The notes under the pieces: model-generated
Seen by the model: the letters and a program-made list of their open reading frames with translations, nothing else
Database searches by the model: none
Told to the model about the DNA's origin: nothing
DNA from: Acephala macrosclerotiorum
Taxonomy: Eukaryota > Ascomycota > Leotiomycetes > Helotiales > Mollisiaceae
Assembly (NCBI GenBank): GCA_014904845.1
Contig: MU119401.1
Location: 1 to 64,000, forward strand
Reading direction: 5' to 3'
Length of the DNA stretch: 64,000 nucleotides
In this document: in pieces, positions 1 through 13,312 of the stretch
Layout of the letters: the number at the start of each line of letters is the position of its first letter
How positions within the stretch are numbered: the stretch's first letter is position 1
Made by a program: the position numbers and the translations under genes

Positions 1-2947
1 AATTTTTTTTAATATATAATAAATACGATTTAAATAAAAATATAATTATTTTTAAAATTATTTTTTTATTTATTATTTTTTTAATATATTTTAATTATTT
101 ATTAATAAATTATTAATAATTATATATTTAATTTTTTAAAATATAATATTTTTAATAATATAAAATTTAATATAAATATTATAAATTATAATTTATTTTA
201 AATTTTTAATTATTATTATTATTATTATTATATTAAATTTTTTTTAATATATATTTTATTTATTAATTTATAAACGTTTTAAATTTAATAAAATAATTTA
301 TATTATTTAAAAATAATTAAAATTTTTAATTTTAATTTTAATTTAAATAAATATTAATTTTAAAATTATTATATTTTCAATTAAATAATAAATAATAATA
401 TAGAAAAAATTTATTTAAAATTAGTTATTAAATAAAAACTTTTTTATTATATATAAAAAATATTATTTTTAAAAAATTTATAATTTTATTTTATTTTTTA
501 TTTTATTATAATTAATATATTTATTAATTATATAAATATTAAAAATATATATAATTTTCTATTAATTTTTTATTTAATTTTATATATAATATTAATATAA
601 TAATATTTATAATTTTTATATATTATTATAATTTAAATAAAATTATATAAAATTTTATTTAAAATTTTAATTAAATAATTTCAAAAAAAAATTATTATTA
701 TATTTTTTAATAAAAATATTGAATTTTAAAACGTTTAACGAATTATAAATAAATAATATATTATAATTAAAAATAATTTTTTAAATTTATTATTTTTATA
801 ATTATATTTTATATTTTTAAAAAATAATAATTATTATTAAAATTAAAATTAAATTTTTTTTTATAAATTAAAAATTAAATTAAAATTTTATCAAATTTCG
901 AATTTATAAATTTAATTAATAATACAATTTTATTAATTATATTTATTAATATATTTTAATAAAAATTAAATAATTATTTATTTATATTTTATTAAATATA
1001 AAAAATATTATTAATTATTAAAATTATTTTAAATTTAAATCTTTTAAATAATTTTTAAATATAATTAATATTATATTTATTAAAATATTTAATTTTTTAA
1101 AAAAAATTATAATTAATAATTATATTATTTATTTTAAATAAATATTTAATAATATATTAAAAATTAAAATACAAAAAATACGTTTTTAATATTATAATAA
1201 AAATTTTTAAATTATTTTATTTTTATTTTTTTCGTTTTATATTAATAATCGTTTAATCGATATTCGAATTTTTTTAAAATCGAATTTAAAATTATTAAAA
1301 ATGTTTTTAAATTATAAAATTTTTAATTTAATAAATTTTTATTAAAAAATATAATACTATTTTTCAAAAAATTAAATATATTTAATTCGAACTTAATATT
1401 ATTTTATATTTCAAAATTAATTAAATTTATATATTATTTAAAAAATTTATAATAAATTATATAAAAAATTTTATTAAAATTATATATTTTATTTTAAAGT
1501 TTTTTATATAAAAATTAAATTTAAATCAATATTTTAAATCGAAATTAAAATAATATTAAAAAATATTATATTAAATAATTTTATAATTATAATTATTAAA
1601 AATTTTATAAAAATTTATTATTTTTAATAAATAAAAAAATTTATATTAAAAAAACGTTTAAATACTTTTAAACGTAAAATAGATAATTTAATAAATTTTT
1701 TTATATTTAATATTTTTTAAATATATATTAAATTAAATTTTAATATATTATTAATTTTTTATTACGCGATAATTATTTAAAAATTATATTAATATTTATT
1801 ATATTAATATAAAAAAATAAAATTATTTTATATTATATAATTATATACGAAATTGTAAATTAAATTAAATTATTATTAATTTAAAAAATATTATTTATTA
1901 TTCAAATTAAAAATTTAAAATAAATATTAATAATATTAATAAATTTAATAATAATCGAATAAACGCATTATTTTTTATTTAGTTTAATTTTAATTTAAAT
2001 CGTTATTTATTAAGTTTAATAAATTACGATTAAATTAAAATCGTTTAATTAAATTAATTAAATAATAATTTATTTTTTTAAACGTTTTAAATTTTTTAAA
2101 CGAGTTTTAAACGTTTTAAATACTTTAAATATATTGAAATTAAAATATTTAACAAATTTAAAATTAAATTATTTAAAATTTTATATATAAAAACTTTTAT
2201 ATTATAAAATTTAAATATTAATTTTTTTAATATTTTTTATTAAAATATATTAATATAATTTTATTAATCGCATTTTAAATTAAATTTTTTAATATTTCGA
2301 TTTTAAAATCTTTTTAATAAATATTTTATTTTACGAAATTTTTATTTTAAATTTTAAATATAATTTAAATCGTATTATTTTCAAAAATTTAAATTTAATA
2401 AAATAATTAACGTATAATATATTTTATATATATAATCGAATAAAATAAAATAAAATACTTAATAAAAGTATTTAATAATTAATTGTAATATTAAAAATAT
2501 ATATATATATAATCGAAAGTTTTAATATTTTTCGTTTAAAAAATTAATATTTTAAACTTATATATTTTAATTAATTTAAACGTTTTAAACGTAAAATTTA
2601 TTATTTTAATTTAAATTAATTTAATAATTTCGATAATAATTTCTTAATCGATTCAATTATATTTAACGAAATTAAATTTATTATTATTAAATTGAAATTT
2701 ACCGATAAATATAAATATATATATTAATAATTTTATTATTTATTTCGTTTTAATCGTTTTAAAATATTTTAAACAATTAATAAATCGCTTTTTAAAATTA
2801 TTAAAATAGGTTTTAAATTATAATCGATTAATAATATTCTAATTAATTTAAAATAGTCCTTTGAAAGTTTTCGTTTATAATCTCGTTATATTTACTATAA
2901 ACGTAATTACGGTTTTTATATTATTTGCGTATTGCAAAAAATATATT
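1..2947. repeat. AT-rich island, probably RIP-degraded repeats
   Basis: Nearly pure A and T over almost 3 kb, with no supportable coding frame. The few remaining C and G bases are strongly concentrated in CpG steps (for example aaacgttttaaa and tcgaatt contexts), while CpA and CpT are rare. This is what is expected when C-to-T mutation has removed most cytosines except those followed by G. G+C rises gradually towards the right edge (about 2600-2950), where the cutinase gene begins. No transposon ends or protein remnants can be recognised. The original content was most likely transposable elements, but that is inference. Confidence 0.8.
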
Positions 2948-3714
2948 TTAACGTTTAATCAAATAAGAAATTATAATTTGACTTATATTCAAATGATTAG
3001 TATTAACAATAATTGAGCCCTTGTAAATGTAGTTATTACTGTGGCATATGATAAGAACTTTTGAGGGATCAATGGTTCCCACGGCAGTGCCATTGTCTGG
3101 ATCACCAAAGATGATAACTATAGTGATGTGTCAGCGAGATGGAATAGAATTATCTATTCAAGTAAAAAATACGAACCAGAAGACACTTGAGCAGCAACTG
3201 AAGGACTGAGTTGCTTGGCAGCCATATGCACTTCTTGACCTCCTTGACTACACCAGTTCATCAGCCTATGCTCTCTCATATAAATGACAGATATAAAAGT
3301 TGAATAGGAATAGGCATACCTATAACCACTAACCACGACTTTTGCATCCGGACACTGCGTCATTGCCTGCGTCGTGAGATTGGCCATCAAAGTTCCACCA
3401 GCGGTATCACCACCCTCCAAGAATCCAATAATAGTGGCCGGATAGTCCAGACCTTGGACGGCAATGTTATCTGTCCCAATCAAAGCTGCGATGGCTTGGA
3501 AAAATGGTGGACCCGTAGATGACCCAACATTTCCCGGAGAGTCAGTTCCGCGAGCAAAGATCACAGTAAGCTCTTTGCATGGTGAGCCATCGACGAGATC
3601 ATTCTGCGTTGTGGAGGTAAGATCGCGGGGTAAAAGAGAACGAAGGATACTGGGAAGAAGAGGAGATGCAGCTGCAAGAGGGAGGAGGGTGAGGAGGATG
3701 AGAAGGAATTGCAT
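2948..3714 (-). CDS. Cutinase, 211 aa, with a degraded C-terminal end
   Basis: Secreted serine esterase of the cutinase family, which hydrolyses plant cutin esters. The ATG at 3714 opens a signal peptide (residues 1 to about 17). Two introns are inferred, 3248-3319 and 3118-3176. The first splits the catalytic serine codon AGT and restores the nucleophile motif GYSQGG; the second leads into VIIFGDPDNG. The three exons sum to 636 nt, so the frame stays open to a TAA at 2948. From about position 3050 leftwards the protein still aligns to the family end, but the Asp of the catalytic triad is Asn and the following disulfide Cys is Tyr, both G-to-A type changes on the coding strand. The catalytic His is still present in an HL motif. 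The gene therefore ends inside the AT-rich island and probably encodes an inactive enzyme. Confidence 0.8.
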
Positions 3715-3834
3715 CCTGGGCGGCCTTAAATAATAAGATGGAACTGAGAAGGGGAAGTAGTAAAGAAAGTAAAAATTTCCGCCGTTGCACAGAAACTCAG
3801 ACCAATATTGGAGGGTTATGGCCAAAATGATGCA

Positions 3835-3841
3835 TTTTATA
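3835..3841 (-). promoter_or_regulatory. TATA-like box of the cutinase gene
   Basis: TATAAAA on the minus strand, about 120 bases upstream of the cutinase ATG. Assigned by position and sequence only. Confidence 0.4.
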
Positions 3842-5466
3842 CTCCTACCTTACTCGGACTCACCTCCCCTTTTCACCTCGCGTATCCGTCGCGTACCACC
3901 AATGTGCAAAAGCTTGCGGAGAACAATTCCCCCAGCACTCGAGTACCGAGGCCAAGTATTTATCCAGCGATTCTCATATCTCCATGTGCAAAGACGATTG
4001 GAGTTGAGGTTGAAATTGTGTACAACTCAGTCATGCGGACGCGGGGTACTACAACCCCGTCATTGACGTTTCTAGAAGGTGTTCCTGAACTAGATAGAAC
4101 CCCGAATAAGCTTCTTGGCGATATTGGCTCGTGATTGGTAGTGCTTCTGAGCCACATATATGGGGCTTAACTATAATGAAATTGATATTGAAGTGATTGG
4201 CTATCGAAAAGTCATAGGCGCTGGAGTAGGGAACAACAAAAATGTTCGGCCATCTCGCGAATCGAAGCAAACGGTCTAGAGAGCCAAAGAAAACAAGAAG
4301 GTGCCACTTATTGGAAGGACTCATCCTATTTTCGTTTTTGAGCTTCAATTGAATATGTGAAGCTTGTTGACCAATCAGGCAGAGTCTCGCGATACATGAA
4401 GGCATTTATGGATGTTCGATTTTTTAAACCTCTACTTGGTTCTCAACTTTGTCATCAGCTGTTTAGCAATGATCTGAGAAGGAAATAACCCGATTCTAAT
4501 ATTTGTTAGCAGTTGAGATTGGGTTCTGTTTTTTTCAACAGCTGGGAAGGTTGAATCTCGTGTACTGTATGATCACTTTCTGAGTCCTGTTACTGACACT
4601 TGAATGGAACATGATCTACGAGAAAAATTGCCAGAAACTCAAATGTAACAATTGCTTCAAATTCGTGACAGGAATATGCAAAAATCATCCAACTCACAGA
4701 CATTAACTTCATCGTATGATCCGAATGTCATGAAACGAGACGATGAAGATTGATTTTCCTTTGGAATACGTTCCAACATAATATTCTGAAAATAAGCGGA
4801 AATATCTAGATCCTATCTAGATTTAAATGCAGATGTGAAATTGAGCTTTTCCATTCAAAATGTAAGGGTTATACGGTACTCGGATGAAAACGTGTATTTG
4901 TGCTTAGCGCGTGATTGTGTCAACAAGTCTCATAGCCGACTGTATCTCCTACCTCGCAAAACTATAACTGCCCAAGAAGCCTAATAAATATATCTTCATA
5001 AACAATAGTGACCGAAGATAAGTGATCAGCTCAAATCAGAGGATTGACAAAGTTCTCTCACGTGACTCCTGTCTATGTCATGTCTTGAGCTAAGTTCAGA
5101 GAGCGCTCAGCTTTGATACAGAAGAGTTTCGTCGTCATCAATCGTCATTATTTACACAGTGCTGCCTCCAAGTTTTGGTAATGGAGCTCGTCCATGAATA
5201 ATTGGATTCTTCAAAGTACGCGAATACGCAGTTACGCGAGTACGTAAATACGGCGAAAAATATCAGTGCACGCTAGCGTCAGAACTTGAAGTGAAAACAC
5301 GATCCCAAATCTTCATCTCTTCCACGCGTCAATCATCGACATCATGTCTCAATTGCCTTGGAATACGATGGAAACACCCGCTCTTGTTGCGATTGAGGCG
5401 CAGGGGGTGTTCGCTGTGAGGCTGACAGACCCGGACCTTCGGACCCTCGGGCTCCCAGCTTTACGG
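3842..5466. other. Intergenic region between cutinase and ABC transporter
   Basis: About 1.6 kb with only short overlapping open frames that lack family features. It must hold both divergent promoters. A patch near 5216-5253 repeats tacgcga/tacgcag/tacgcgag units; no factor can be named for it. Confidence 0.5.
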
Positions 5467-5474
5467 TATATAAG
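5467..5474 (+). promoter_or_regulatory. TATA box of the ABC transporter gene
   Basis: TATATAAG about 100 bases upstream of the transporter ATG at 5573, in a region that otherwise lacks features. Confidence 0.5.
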
Positions 5475-5572
5475 AAGCTGGACGTGCTCCTTTGCTCGAC
5501 CCTGATATCTCCTTAATTTGCTATTACTTTCTTCATCTTGTTTGCGAATTCATGTTATCTTCGATCTGAGTT

Positions 5573-8500
5573 ATGGATGAACGTTTTAGTAGTCCTGAGG
5601 CCAAGCATGGCATGCCAATGTTACCAATTGTCGAATCGCAGGCTCTTGATGCAGACGAAAAGAAAAGCCACGATGAGAATGACGGTCCCAGGTCGCCCAT
5701 GTCCGCCATATCTACCAGGCCCAGTATGAGAAGACCAACCATGGAGCTTCCCCGAGAAACCGAGCAGCGCATCCATACTCTTGCAAGGGTGTTTTCTAAC
5801 ATGTCGACGGCAACAAACGCGAGAACGGCCAACGTCAATCCATTTAATAACATTCACCAGCCTATGCTCGATCCCACTTCCCCAAGCTTCAGTGCTGAAC
5901 ATTGGGCAAAAGCTTACCTTACAGCTGTTGCTCGAGATCCTGATCGCTTTCCTCAACGAACGGCAGGAGTCTCCTACCGAGACCTTGATGTCTTTGGATT
6001 TGGAAGTCGTACTGACTACCAAAAGGATGTACTGAATGTCTGGTTCCATGCCGTGGACCTGATGAGAGGTATATTCAGGCATAAGGAGAGAATCCCTATC
6101 CTCACAGATTTCGATGGGCTGGTGAAATCTGGCGAGATGTGCCTTGTTCTCGGGAGACCAGGCTCGGGTGTAAGCACACTGTTGAAGACTATTGCAGCTA
6201 AGACAGACGGTCTTTGGGTAAGTGAACAAGCGCAGTTCAACTATCAAGGTACATCTTGATCTCCCAGACGCATGTACCATTTTCTGATAAAAACAGGCGT
6301 TACCAGAGACTATATGTCCTCCCACTTCCGGGGTGAAATGATATATCAGGCAGAGACGGATGTTCACTTCCCCCACTTGACAGTAGGTCAAACTTTGATG
6401 TTCGCCGCTCTCGCTCGTACGCCGAAAAATCGTCTCGATGGTGTATCCCGAAACCGCTACGCTGAGCATATGAGAGACGTTGTCATGGCTGTATTTGGTC
6501 TTTCTCATACCGTTGATACGAAGATTGGGAATGACTTCATTCGCGGTGTGAGTGGTGGAGAACGCAAGAGAGTCAGTATCGCTGAGGTTCTTTTGAGCCA
6601 AAGTCAGATCCAATGTTGGGACAACAGCACCCGGGGATTGGACAGCGCTACGGCCCTTCAATTCGTCAAGACGTTGCGACTGGCTGGTGATATGACAGGT
6701 TCAACAGCTCTCGTTGCTGCCTATCAAGCTTCCCAAGACATGTACAACGTAAGCCACCCCCCTATTTGCCGTTCATGAGCTCAACAATCTGACAATGTCA
6801 AGATTTTCGACAAGGTCGCTGTGTTATACGAAGGTCGTCAAATCTATTTCGGCCCACAAGAGCACGCGAAGCAGTACTTCTTGGACATGGGATACATTTG
6901 TCCTCCCCGCCAAACTACTGCGGATTTCCTTACATCGTTGACCAATCCAAGCGAAAGAGTCGTCGCCCTTGGATTTGAAGCCACAGTCCCGCGGACTGCA
7001 GATGAATTTGCTCAACGATGGACCATGAGTGAGAACAAGATGCGCCTTCATCAGGAGATTGATGATTTTGAGGGGCAATACGAACTATCTGACACTCACT
7101 TCGAAAAGTTCAAAACTTCTCGAAGGGCGCAGCAATCATCGTCGATGTAAGTCCCTAGTCTTTTAGTTGCGTCTCTCATACAACTTACACGTGATAGACA
7201 ATCAACGTCTCCTTACACAATATCAATCCCGATGCAAGTCAAGATCTGCATTATTCGTGGCTTTCAGAGGCTTCTTGGAGACAAGACCTTCACTTCAGTC
7301 ACCATTGCAGGCAACGTCATCATATCTCTCGTGCTTGGGAGCATTTTCTTAAATCTCCCCGACTCGACAGCTAGTTTCTATGGGAGAGGTGCTTTGTTGT
7401 TCGTGGTTGTACTCTTCAACGCTCTCACAAGTGCTCTCGAAGTATGATCCTCTAAGGTCTGGAATGACAACTGCTAATCGATGCTCAGATCTTGCCTATG
7501 TATGCTACTCGCCCTATTGTGGAAAAACACGTTTCGTTCGCTTTATATCACCCATTCTCCGAGGCTATCGCGTCCATGATTTGCGAGTTCCCATCGAAGG
7601 TGGTATGCGCCCTGGCTTTTAACATTCCGCTTTACTTCATGGCAGATCTGCGCCGCGAAGCAGGACCGATTTTCGTGTACCTTCTTTTCGCTTTCACGTG
7701 CACACTTACAATGTCGATGATTTTTCGAACTATCGCCCAGGTCTCCCGTACTCTTTCACAGGCAATGGCTCCGATCGCTCTCTTCATCATCGGTTTGATA
7801 GTCTACACCGGCTTCATCCTTCCGATTCACAGCATGAAGGGGTGGCTAAGATGGATCAACTACCTCAATCCCGTCGCGTATGCTTTCGAGGCACTCATGG
7901 CGAACGAGTTCCACAATCGGGATTTCCCTTGTGCTCAGTTCATTCCAGCAGGTCCAACGTATATGAATGCGACTGGTACGGAAAGAAGCTGCCTTGTGGC
8001 TGGTGGTACTCCTGGATCAGACTTCATCAATGGCGATGCTTACATCAAAGGTGTCTACAAATATGAGTATGACCATATATGGCGGTACGTCTCGCACCTT
8101 CCTCGCGTTTTGCAGGTGCTAATCAGACTAGGAATTTCGGTATCCTCATCGCCTTTATCTTATTCTTTTCATTCGTGTATCTCCTGGCAGCAGAGAAAAT
8201 ATTCTTTGAAATCTCGAAAGGTGAAGTCCTCATCTTTCGTCGAGGTCACAAGGCAATCGCCAAGACCATGCCTGCTCGAGATGAAGAATCACAAGGCACA
8301 CGTACCACGAACAATCTCCCAACGACAGCATCAACAGAAGCATCTTTATCTGGAGAGACATTAGGGATTCAGCGCCAGACTGCCGTTTTCCACTGGAAAG
8401 ATCTCTGTTATCAAGTTAACATCAAAGGGAAACCAAGAGTGATTCTGGATCACGTGAATGGATGGGTGAAGCCCGGGACCTTAACTGCACTGATGGTAAG

Positions 8501-10556
8501 CTTCAACCAAGGCCTCTAGTAGCATCGGACTGACTCAATAGGGTGCGACTGGAGCAGGCAAAACCTCGCTTTTGAATGTCTTGGCCGATAGAGCTGATGT
8601 TGGCGTCATCTCTGGCGATGTCTTGATCAACGGACATCGACGATCGAATTCATTCCAGAGAGACACTGGATATGTTCAGCAACAAGATGTCCATCTTCCT
8701 ACATCCACTGTTCGGGAGGCACTGCTTTTCAGCGCATGCCTGCGACAGCCAGCTCATGTCTCGAAGAAAGAGAAGGCCGACTACGTTGAAGAAGTCATTA
8801 GACTTCTCGAAATGGAGGATTACTCAGACGCTGTAGTTGGTGTCCCAGGTGAAGGCAAGTGTTGACGGCAATCCCATTGCATTCTTTGACTTACACGTGT
8901 TCAGGTCTCAATGTGGAACAACGGAAACGCCTAACCATAGGCGTCGAGTTAGCCGCCAAGCCTGGCTTGCTCCTATTCTTAGACGAACCGACTTCGGGAC
9001 TTGATAGCCAGACGGCATGGTCAATTGCAATGCTTATCCGAAAGCTTGCGAACAATGGTCAAGCCATCCTATGCACCATTCATCAGCCTTCCGGGATCTT
9101 GTTCCAGCAATTCGATCGTTTACTTCTCCTAGCCAAGGGTGGGAGGACAGTATACTTCGGGGATATCGGTCCTGATGCCAGGCAAATGATCAACTACTTC
9201 GAGAAACATGGTGCCAAGCAATGTGAACCACAACAAAATCCTGCCGAGTGGATGCTTGAAGTCATCGGTGCCGCTCCTGGTGTCACCGCAAATCGAGACT
9301 GGGTAGAGACGTGGCGCGAAAGTTCTGAGTTCATTTCGGTCATTCAAACTCTCAATAACATGAAGGAGCAACTTCCAGCAGCCAATCCACAGGAGGAAAC
9401 CTTGCATTCGTCCCAATCATTCGCTTCATCCTTCCGCTTCCAACTTTACATGTGTCTGAAGCGAGCCTTTGAGCAATACTGGCGCGATCCCTCTTACATC
9501 TACGCTAAGCTCGGACTATGTTTTGCGACTGTGAGTTTCGATGTCCGAACTTTCCTTCGAATACTGACTACAAATAGAGCCTTTTTCTCGGCCTCTCATT
9601 CTTCAAAGAACCCCTCTCACTTCAAGGTCTCCAAAACCAGATGTTTTCGTTCTTCATGCTTCTCATGATCCAAGTCTTCATGGCCTATCAAGCCATGCCG
9701 AACTTTGTCACCCAACGCCTCCTCTACGAAGCGCGGGAGCGTCCCTCTAAAACCTATTCCTGGGGAGCATTCATGCTCGCCAACATCCTTGTCGAAATCC
9801 CATGGGCTAGTCTTGCAGCGGTGATCATTTTCCTCTGTATGTACTATCCCATTGGGATGTATCACAATGCGGAATGGACAGACGCAGTGACTTCGCGGGG
9901 TGGCTTGATGTTCTTGCTTGTGTGGACATTCATGATGTTTGGGAGTACGTTTACGAATATGGTTGTTGCAGGCGTGGAGACTGCAGAGATTGGGGCAATC
10001 ATTGCTGTCATTCTTTTTGCGCTCAGTTTGATCTTCTGCGGGTAAGTTGTCCTCCTTCACATTTTGGGGTCTCAATCACGTGCTAATGCGCATTTACAGG
10101 GTTTTGGTGACGAAAGACGGTCTTCCTGGATTCTGGATCTTTATGTATCGCGTCTCACCTTTTACCTATCTCCTCTCCGCATTCCTTTCAACTGGTCTCG
10201 CCAATGCGCCAGTAACATGCGCCACTGCTGAATTTGTCACCATTACCCCGTTCGCTAACCAGACTTGCGCTCAATATATGGCTCCTTACATGCAGCTTGC
10301 TGGAGGGACTGTCATCAATCCTGACGCTGTCGCAGATTGCTTGTACTGTTCAATTGGACAGACGGATGTATTTTTGGCAAGCATCGGCTCGAAGTTCAGT
10401 CAGAGATGGAGAAACTTGGGCATCATGTGGGCATATGTTCTTTTCAATGCAGGTGCTGCAGTGGGGTTGTATTGGTTGGCGAGAGTGCCGAAGGGTTGGA
10501 GCATTATGGGGTTGCTGCGAAAGATGATGCCGAAGGTTGTTGAGGAGGTTCACTGA
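5573..10556 (+). CDS. PDR-type ABC transporter (ABCG), 1511 aa, ten exons
   Basis: Plasma-membrane efflux pump of the fungal pleiotropic drug resistance family, order (NBD-TMD)x2. Exons: 5573-6248, 6297-6748, 6803-7146, 7198-7441, 7489-8084, 8132-8495, 8542-8854, 8905-9530, 9578-10041, 10100-10556; the sum is 4536 nt and the length is normal for full PDR pumps. NBD1 has GRPGSGVST (about residue 195), the signature VSGGERKR and the degenerate Walker [14 protein letters not shown]2 has canonical [21 protein letters not shown] and [15 protein letters not shown]1 Walker A has Val where most fungal PDR pumps have Cys and other ABC proteins have Lys; asymmetric NBDs are normal in this family. Intron 8855-8904 starts with GC (GCAAGT). 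The gene is tail to tail with a Zn2Cys6 regulator. The substrate is unknown; drug or metabolite export is inferred. Confidence 0.93.
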
Positions 10557-10845
10557 AGGCGATTCCGTAGGCGGATAGCGAATTCGCGAGGTAGAGGGTG
10601 CCTCGGGGGGGGTTCAGGTTGATAGACGCTCGTTACAACTCATTTCATTTCCAGAGAGTTCCCTGGGGGTGGATCAGTCATAGCGTAGAAAGTTGAAAGG
10701 GGTTTTTAGATTTTCATTTTTCATATATAGATAGAAGGTAGGGATGGGTATAATTGCTCTCCAATGCTCCGATACCTCCACCAAGATTTCCCTCTCTCAC
10801 AAGCTTCCGGCTTAAGAACTTCTGCTTTTGAATTTCCTCCTTTCA

Positions 10846-12167
10846 TCACCCTACGGGATCCCGTTGCCTCATCACATGCTCCGCCACACCCTTTGGCCAC
10901 TCCATAACATCTTTCCACTCTTCTCCCAACATGTTCTCTATGATCCCGATCATACTGCTTCCCAGTCCTCTCAACCACCAAACGTCCTCATAACTGCACA
11001 TCAATGCTGCGAAATGAGCCAAAACAGCCATAGCTGCGGGATCTCGCCTGTCTGCGAGCACCATGTACCCCTCTGGAAAGACGATCGTCCAAATAAGCAA
11101 TATGCCTACTGTAAATCGATCTGTGACAGTTGTGTGAGCATGTCTGGCAAAAGTGAGACGCAACTCTTTGATCGCATCGGAAAGTATTTCATTCCGATCC
11201 GGACCGGGGTGGACGCGTGCCGAGTCATGACAGCATGCACTTTCCAACAGGTCCATACTCGAAAGTCCAGGATACGTGTCTGCTTCGGGCAGATGCTGAT
11301 TGACGATCTGAAGCAGGGGCAAGATGGTGCTTGTGGTGAAAACCGAAAGTGACGGCAGCAAAATTCTATTGATGCTGCGGAAAAGTCGGATTGCTTTCAG
11401 AAACTCGGACAAGCTATCTTGCTCATGTTCCTGTATTTGTGTTCGCGTGGTTGCGCATGCTGCCAAAGCAAGTGAGTGTATCGGCAACACGCAAGAAAAA
11501 GCTAAAACCGCGTCAAATGTCGACTCGTTGATTGTGTCCAGTGCTTTCCGGAATTGAGCAATGGCGATATCTTGGTGCGTTGAAGCTTTGATCAGATAGC
11601 CGATTGATTCGGGGGATGATTTGATATAGCTGAGATGCACAGCTGCTTGGGCTAGGAGGCCCCTCAGGAGGAACTTGTGTTGCAATCCAATGCTAACGAT
11701 GGTTGTCCGCCACAGCTCTTGCTCCACGGGGACATTGGACATAGAGGCGTAGGTGACGGTTGTGAAGAAGTGCATAAGTTCTAGATCAGAAGTATCTAGA
11801 TCTTCATTCCCTGGAGTTGAGTTGTTGACTCCTGTGCCAGCGGGGATTGCGGACCTCCCAGGATCATTCGTCCCAGTGGAAGACTCTGATGAAGAGTTTG
11901 CTCTCAAGGAGTCTCTCAGAGAGACAGCGGTGACAGGAAGATATTGACAGCCGACCTCATATTCGAGACAGTTGAGGCAGTTTGGCCTCTCTTCGCCACA
12001 CTACCAGAATATCAGCGATTTTCGAGGGACGAAAGGGAGACGGGGGTTTAGTGGGGTCATGACTCGAGAGATTCGCCTTAAACTGGAGGAACACCAACCT
12101 TAACGTGTCGCTTCTTACAGGGGACGCAGCCTGTTCTGGACTTCCTATGTGCTTTTCGAGCTGGCAT
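10846..12167 (-). CDS. Zn2Cys6 fungal transcription factor, 407 aa
   Basis: Gal4-type zinc cluster regulator. The ATG at 12167 gives a basic N-terminus, then Cys-x2-Cys-x6-Cys-x6-Cys-x2-Cys-x6-Cys. The zinc cluster is interrupted by an intron (12001-12098) after CKKRHVK and resumes with CGEERPNCLNC. The remaining roughly 350 residues (LELMHFFTT, then helical segments) look like the fungal-specific transcription factor domain found in short regulators of sterol or secondary metabolism. Exons of 69 and 1155 nt sum to 408 codons. It converges on the ABC transporter, 290 bases from its stop; whether it controls that pump is not shown by the sequence. Confidence 0.88.
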
Positions 12168-13110
12168 CGTGTATGGAAGGAGTGTTTGTAGATAAATGAA
12201 AGTTGTTTGAGCTTGGTTGTGCGAAGATGTGGCTGTGGCCGTGCACCGCTAGACCCGAAGAGGGTATAGCTCCGTCAACAGCCTCTACCAGATCTATCAC
12301 GTGCCGTCTTATGTCAGGATTTCCGTTTCCCGCAGTCTGTCGAATTTGAATGAGCTTTGTCCTATTAAGAGATATTTAAGCTAAATATGCTGTGGAGGAC
12401 AGTTAATATTCTCCGGTAAAAGCTGCGCAGAACAAAGCATGATCCAGCATCAACCAAACTTTCCCCCTTTCTCGTCTCGCTTGGAATTTTTCGAGCTATT
12501 CCGGTTTCCGAGCATTAACCTCTTCAAGAGTAAGAGGAAGCCACACGATGAAACGAACCACGAGTGTAGTCCTCCGAGTAATCATGGAAGGTCTAAGCCA
12601 CCGCAAAGTTCCCTCCTTGTTGTTCACTCGCTGCCATCTTCTAGAATCATGTCGAAAGATGAAGGCTTGCTATCTCAATTGGTGCACTAGGTATCGTTCA
12701 TCATGCGTAATACCACAGTTCATTGAAATGAAACTCCGCCAAGTATCGCGTATCTCTTGAGATCAAGCTTAACCTCGTCCTTGACTCAGGAGCCAAGTTG
12801 CCAAGGCTTGTTTGACAGGCCTCGGCATCCCAATCGGTAGGATATCATGAAGGCAAAAGCTCGGCCATGAGCATGGAATATATGCGGAAGTCGTTAGATG
12901 ATCTTTTGGACGAACTGCGCCCTGCTTTCTGCTCCTGTATGTTACTTGATCCAGCATATTCGTCCATGACTCGATGAAATGAGCAGATGAACTGCATAAT
13001 CTTCTATAGCCTCACAGATATCTAGATGGCAAGCGATGATTTGAAGTTCTCAAAATAGTTCTAAAATTCTCCTAACTCACGATTGAATGTCACTCCTCTT
13101 TAAGATGAAG
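12168..13110. other. Intergenic region
   Basis: About 0.9 kb between two divergent genes. The small open frames here (for example 12439-12690) have no recognisable features. No RNA gene or transposon is apparent. Confidence 0.5.
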
Positions 13111-13118
13111 TATAAAGG
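13111..13118 (+). promoter_or_regulatory. TATA box of the small secreted-protein gene
   Basis: TATAAAGG about 200 bases before the ATG at 13313. Confidence 0.45.
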
Positions 13119-13312
13119 GGTGCCTCTGCTCAGACGGGATTGAGCATCACTCACTTGAATACCATCGCTCGCTTTCGCAGTCATACATTCGCTCTACAGC
13201 ATTATCTTCTCGCCTATACTCATTGGATCACTGTGCATTTTATTTTGTCCTTGAATTCAGCCTACCCTCCGTACCGAAGTTCAAACTTTCTCCAGCCAAC
13301 ACAACCTCCAAC

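Noticed and set aside
4049..4405. 118-codon minus frame between cutinase and ABC transporter
   Set aside because: No ATG-context, domain or composition support; similar chance frames surround it.
5621..6661. 346-codon minus-strand frame under the ABC transporter
   Set aside because: Lies opposite well-conserved NBD1 coding sequence and shows no domain of its own.
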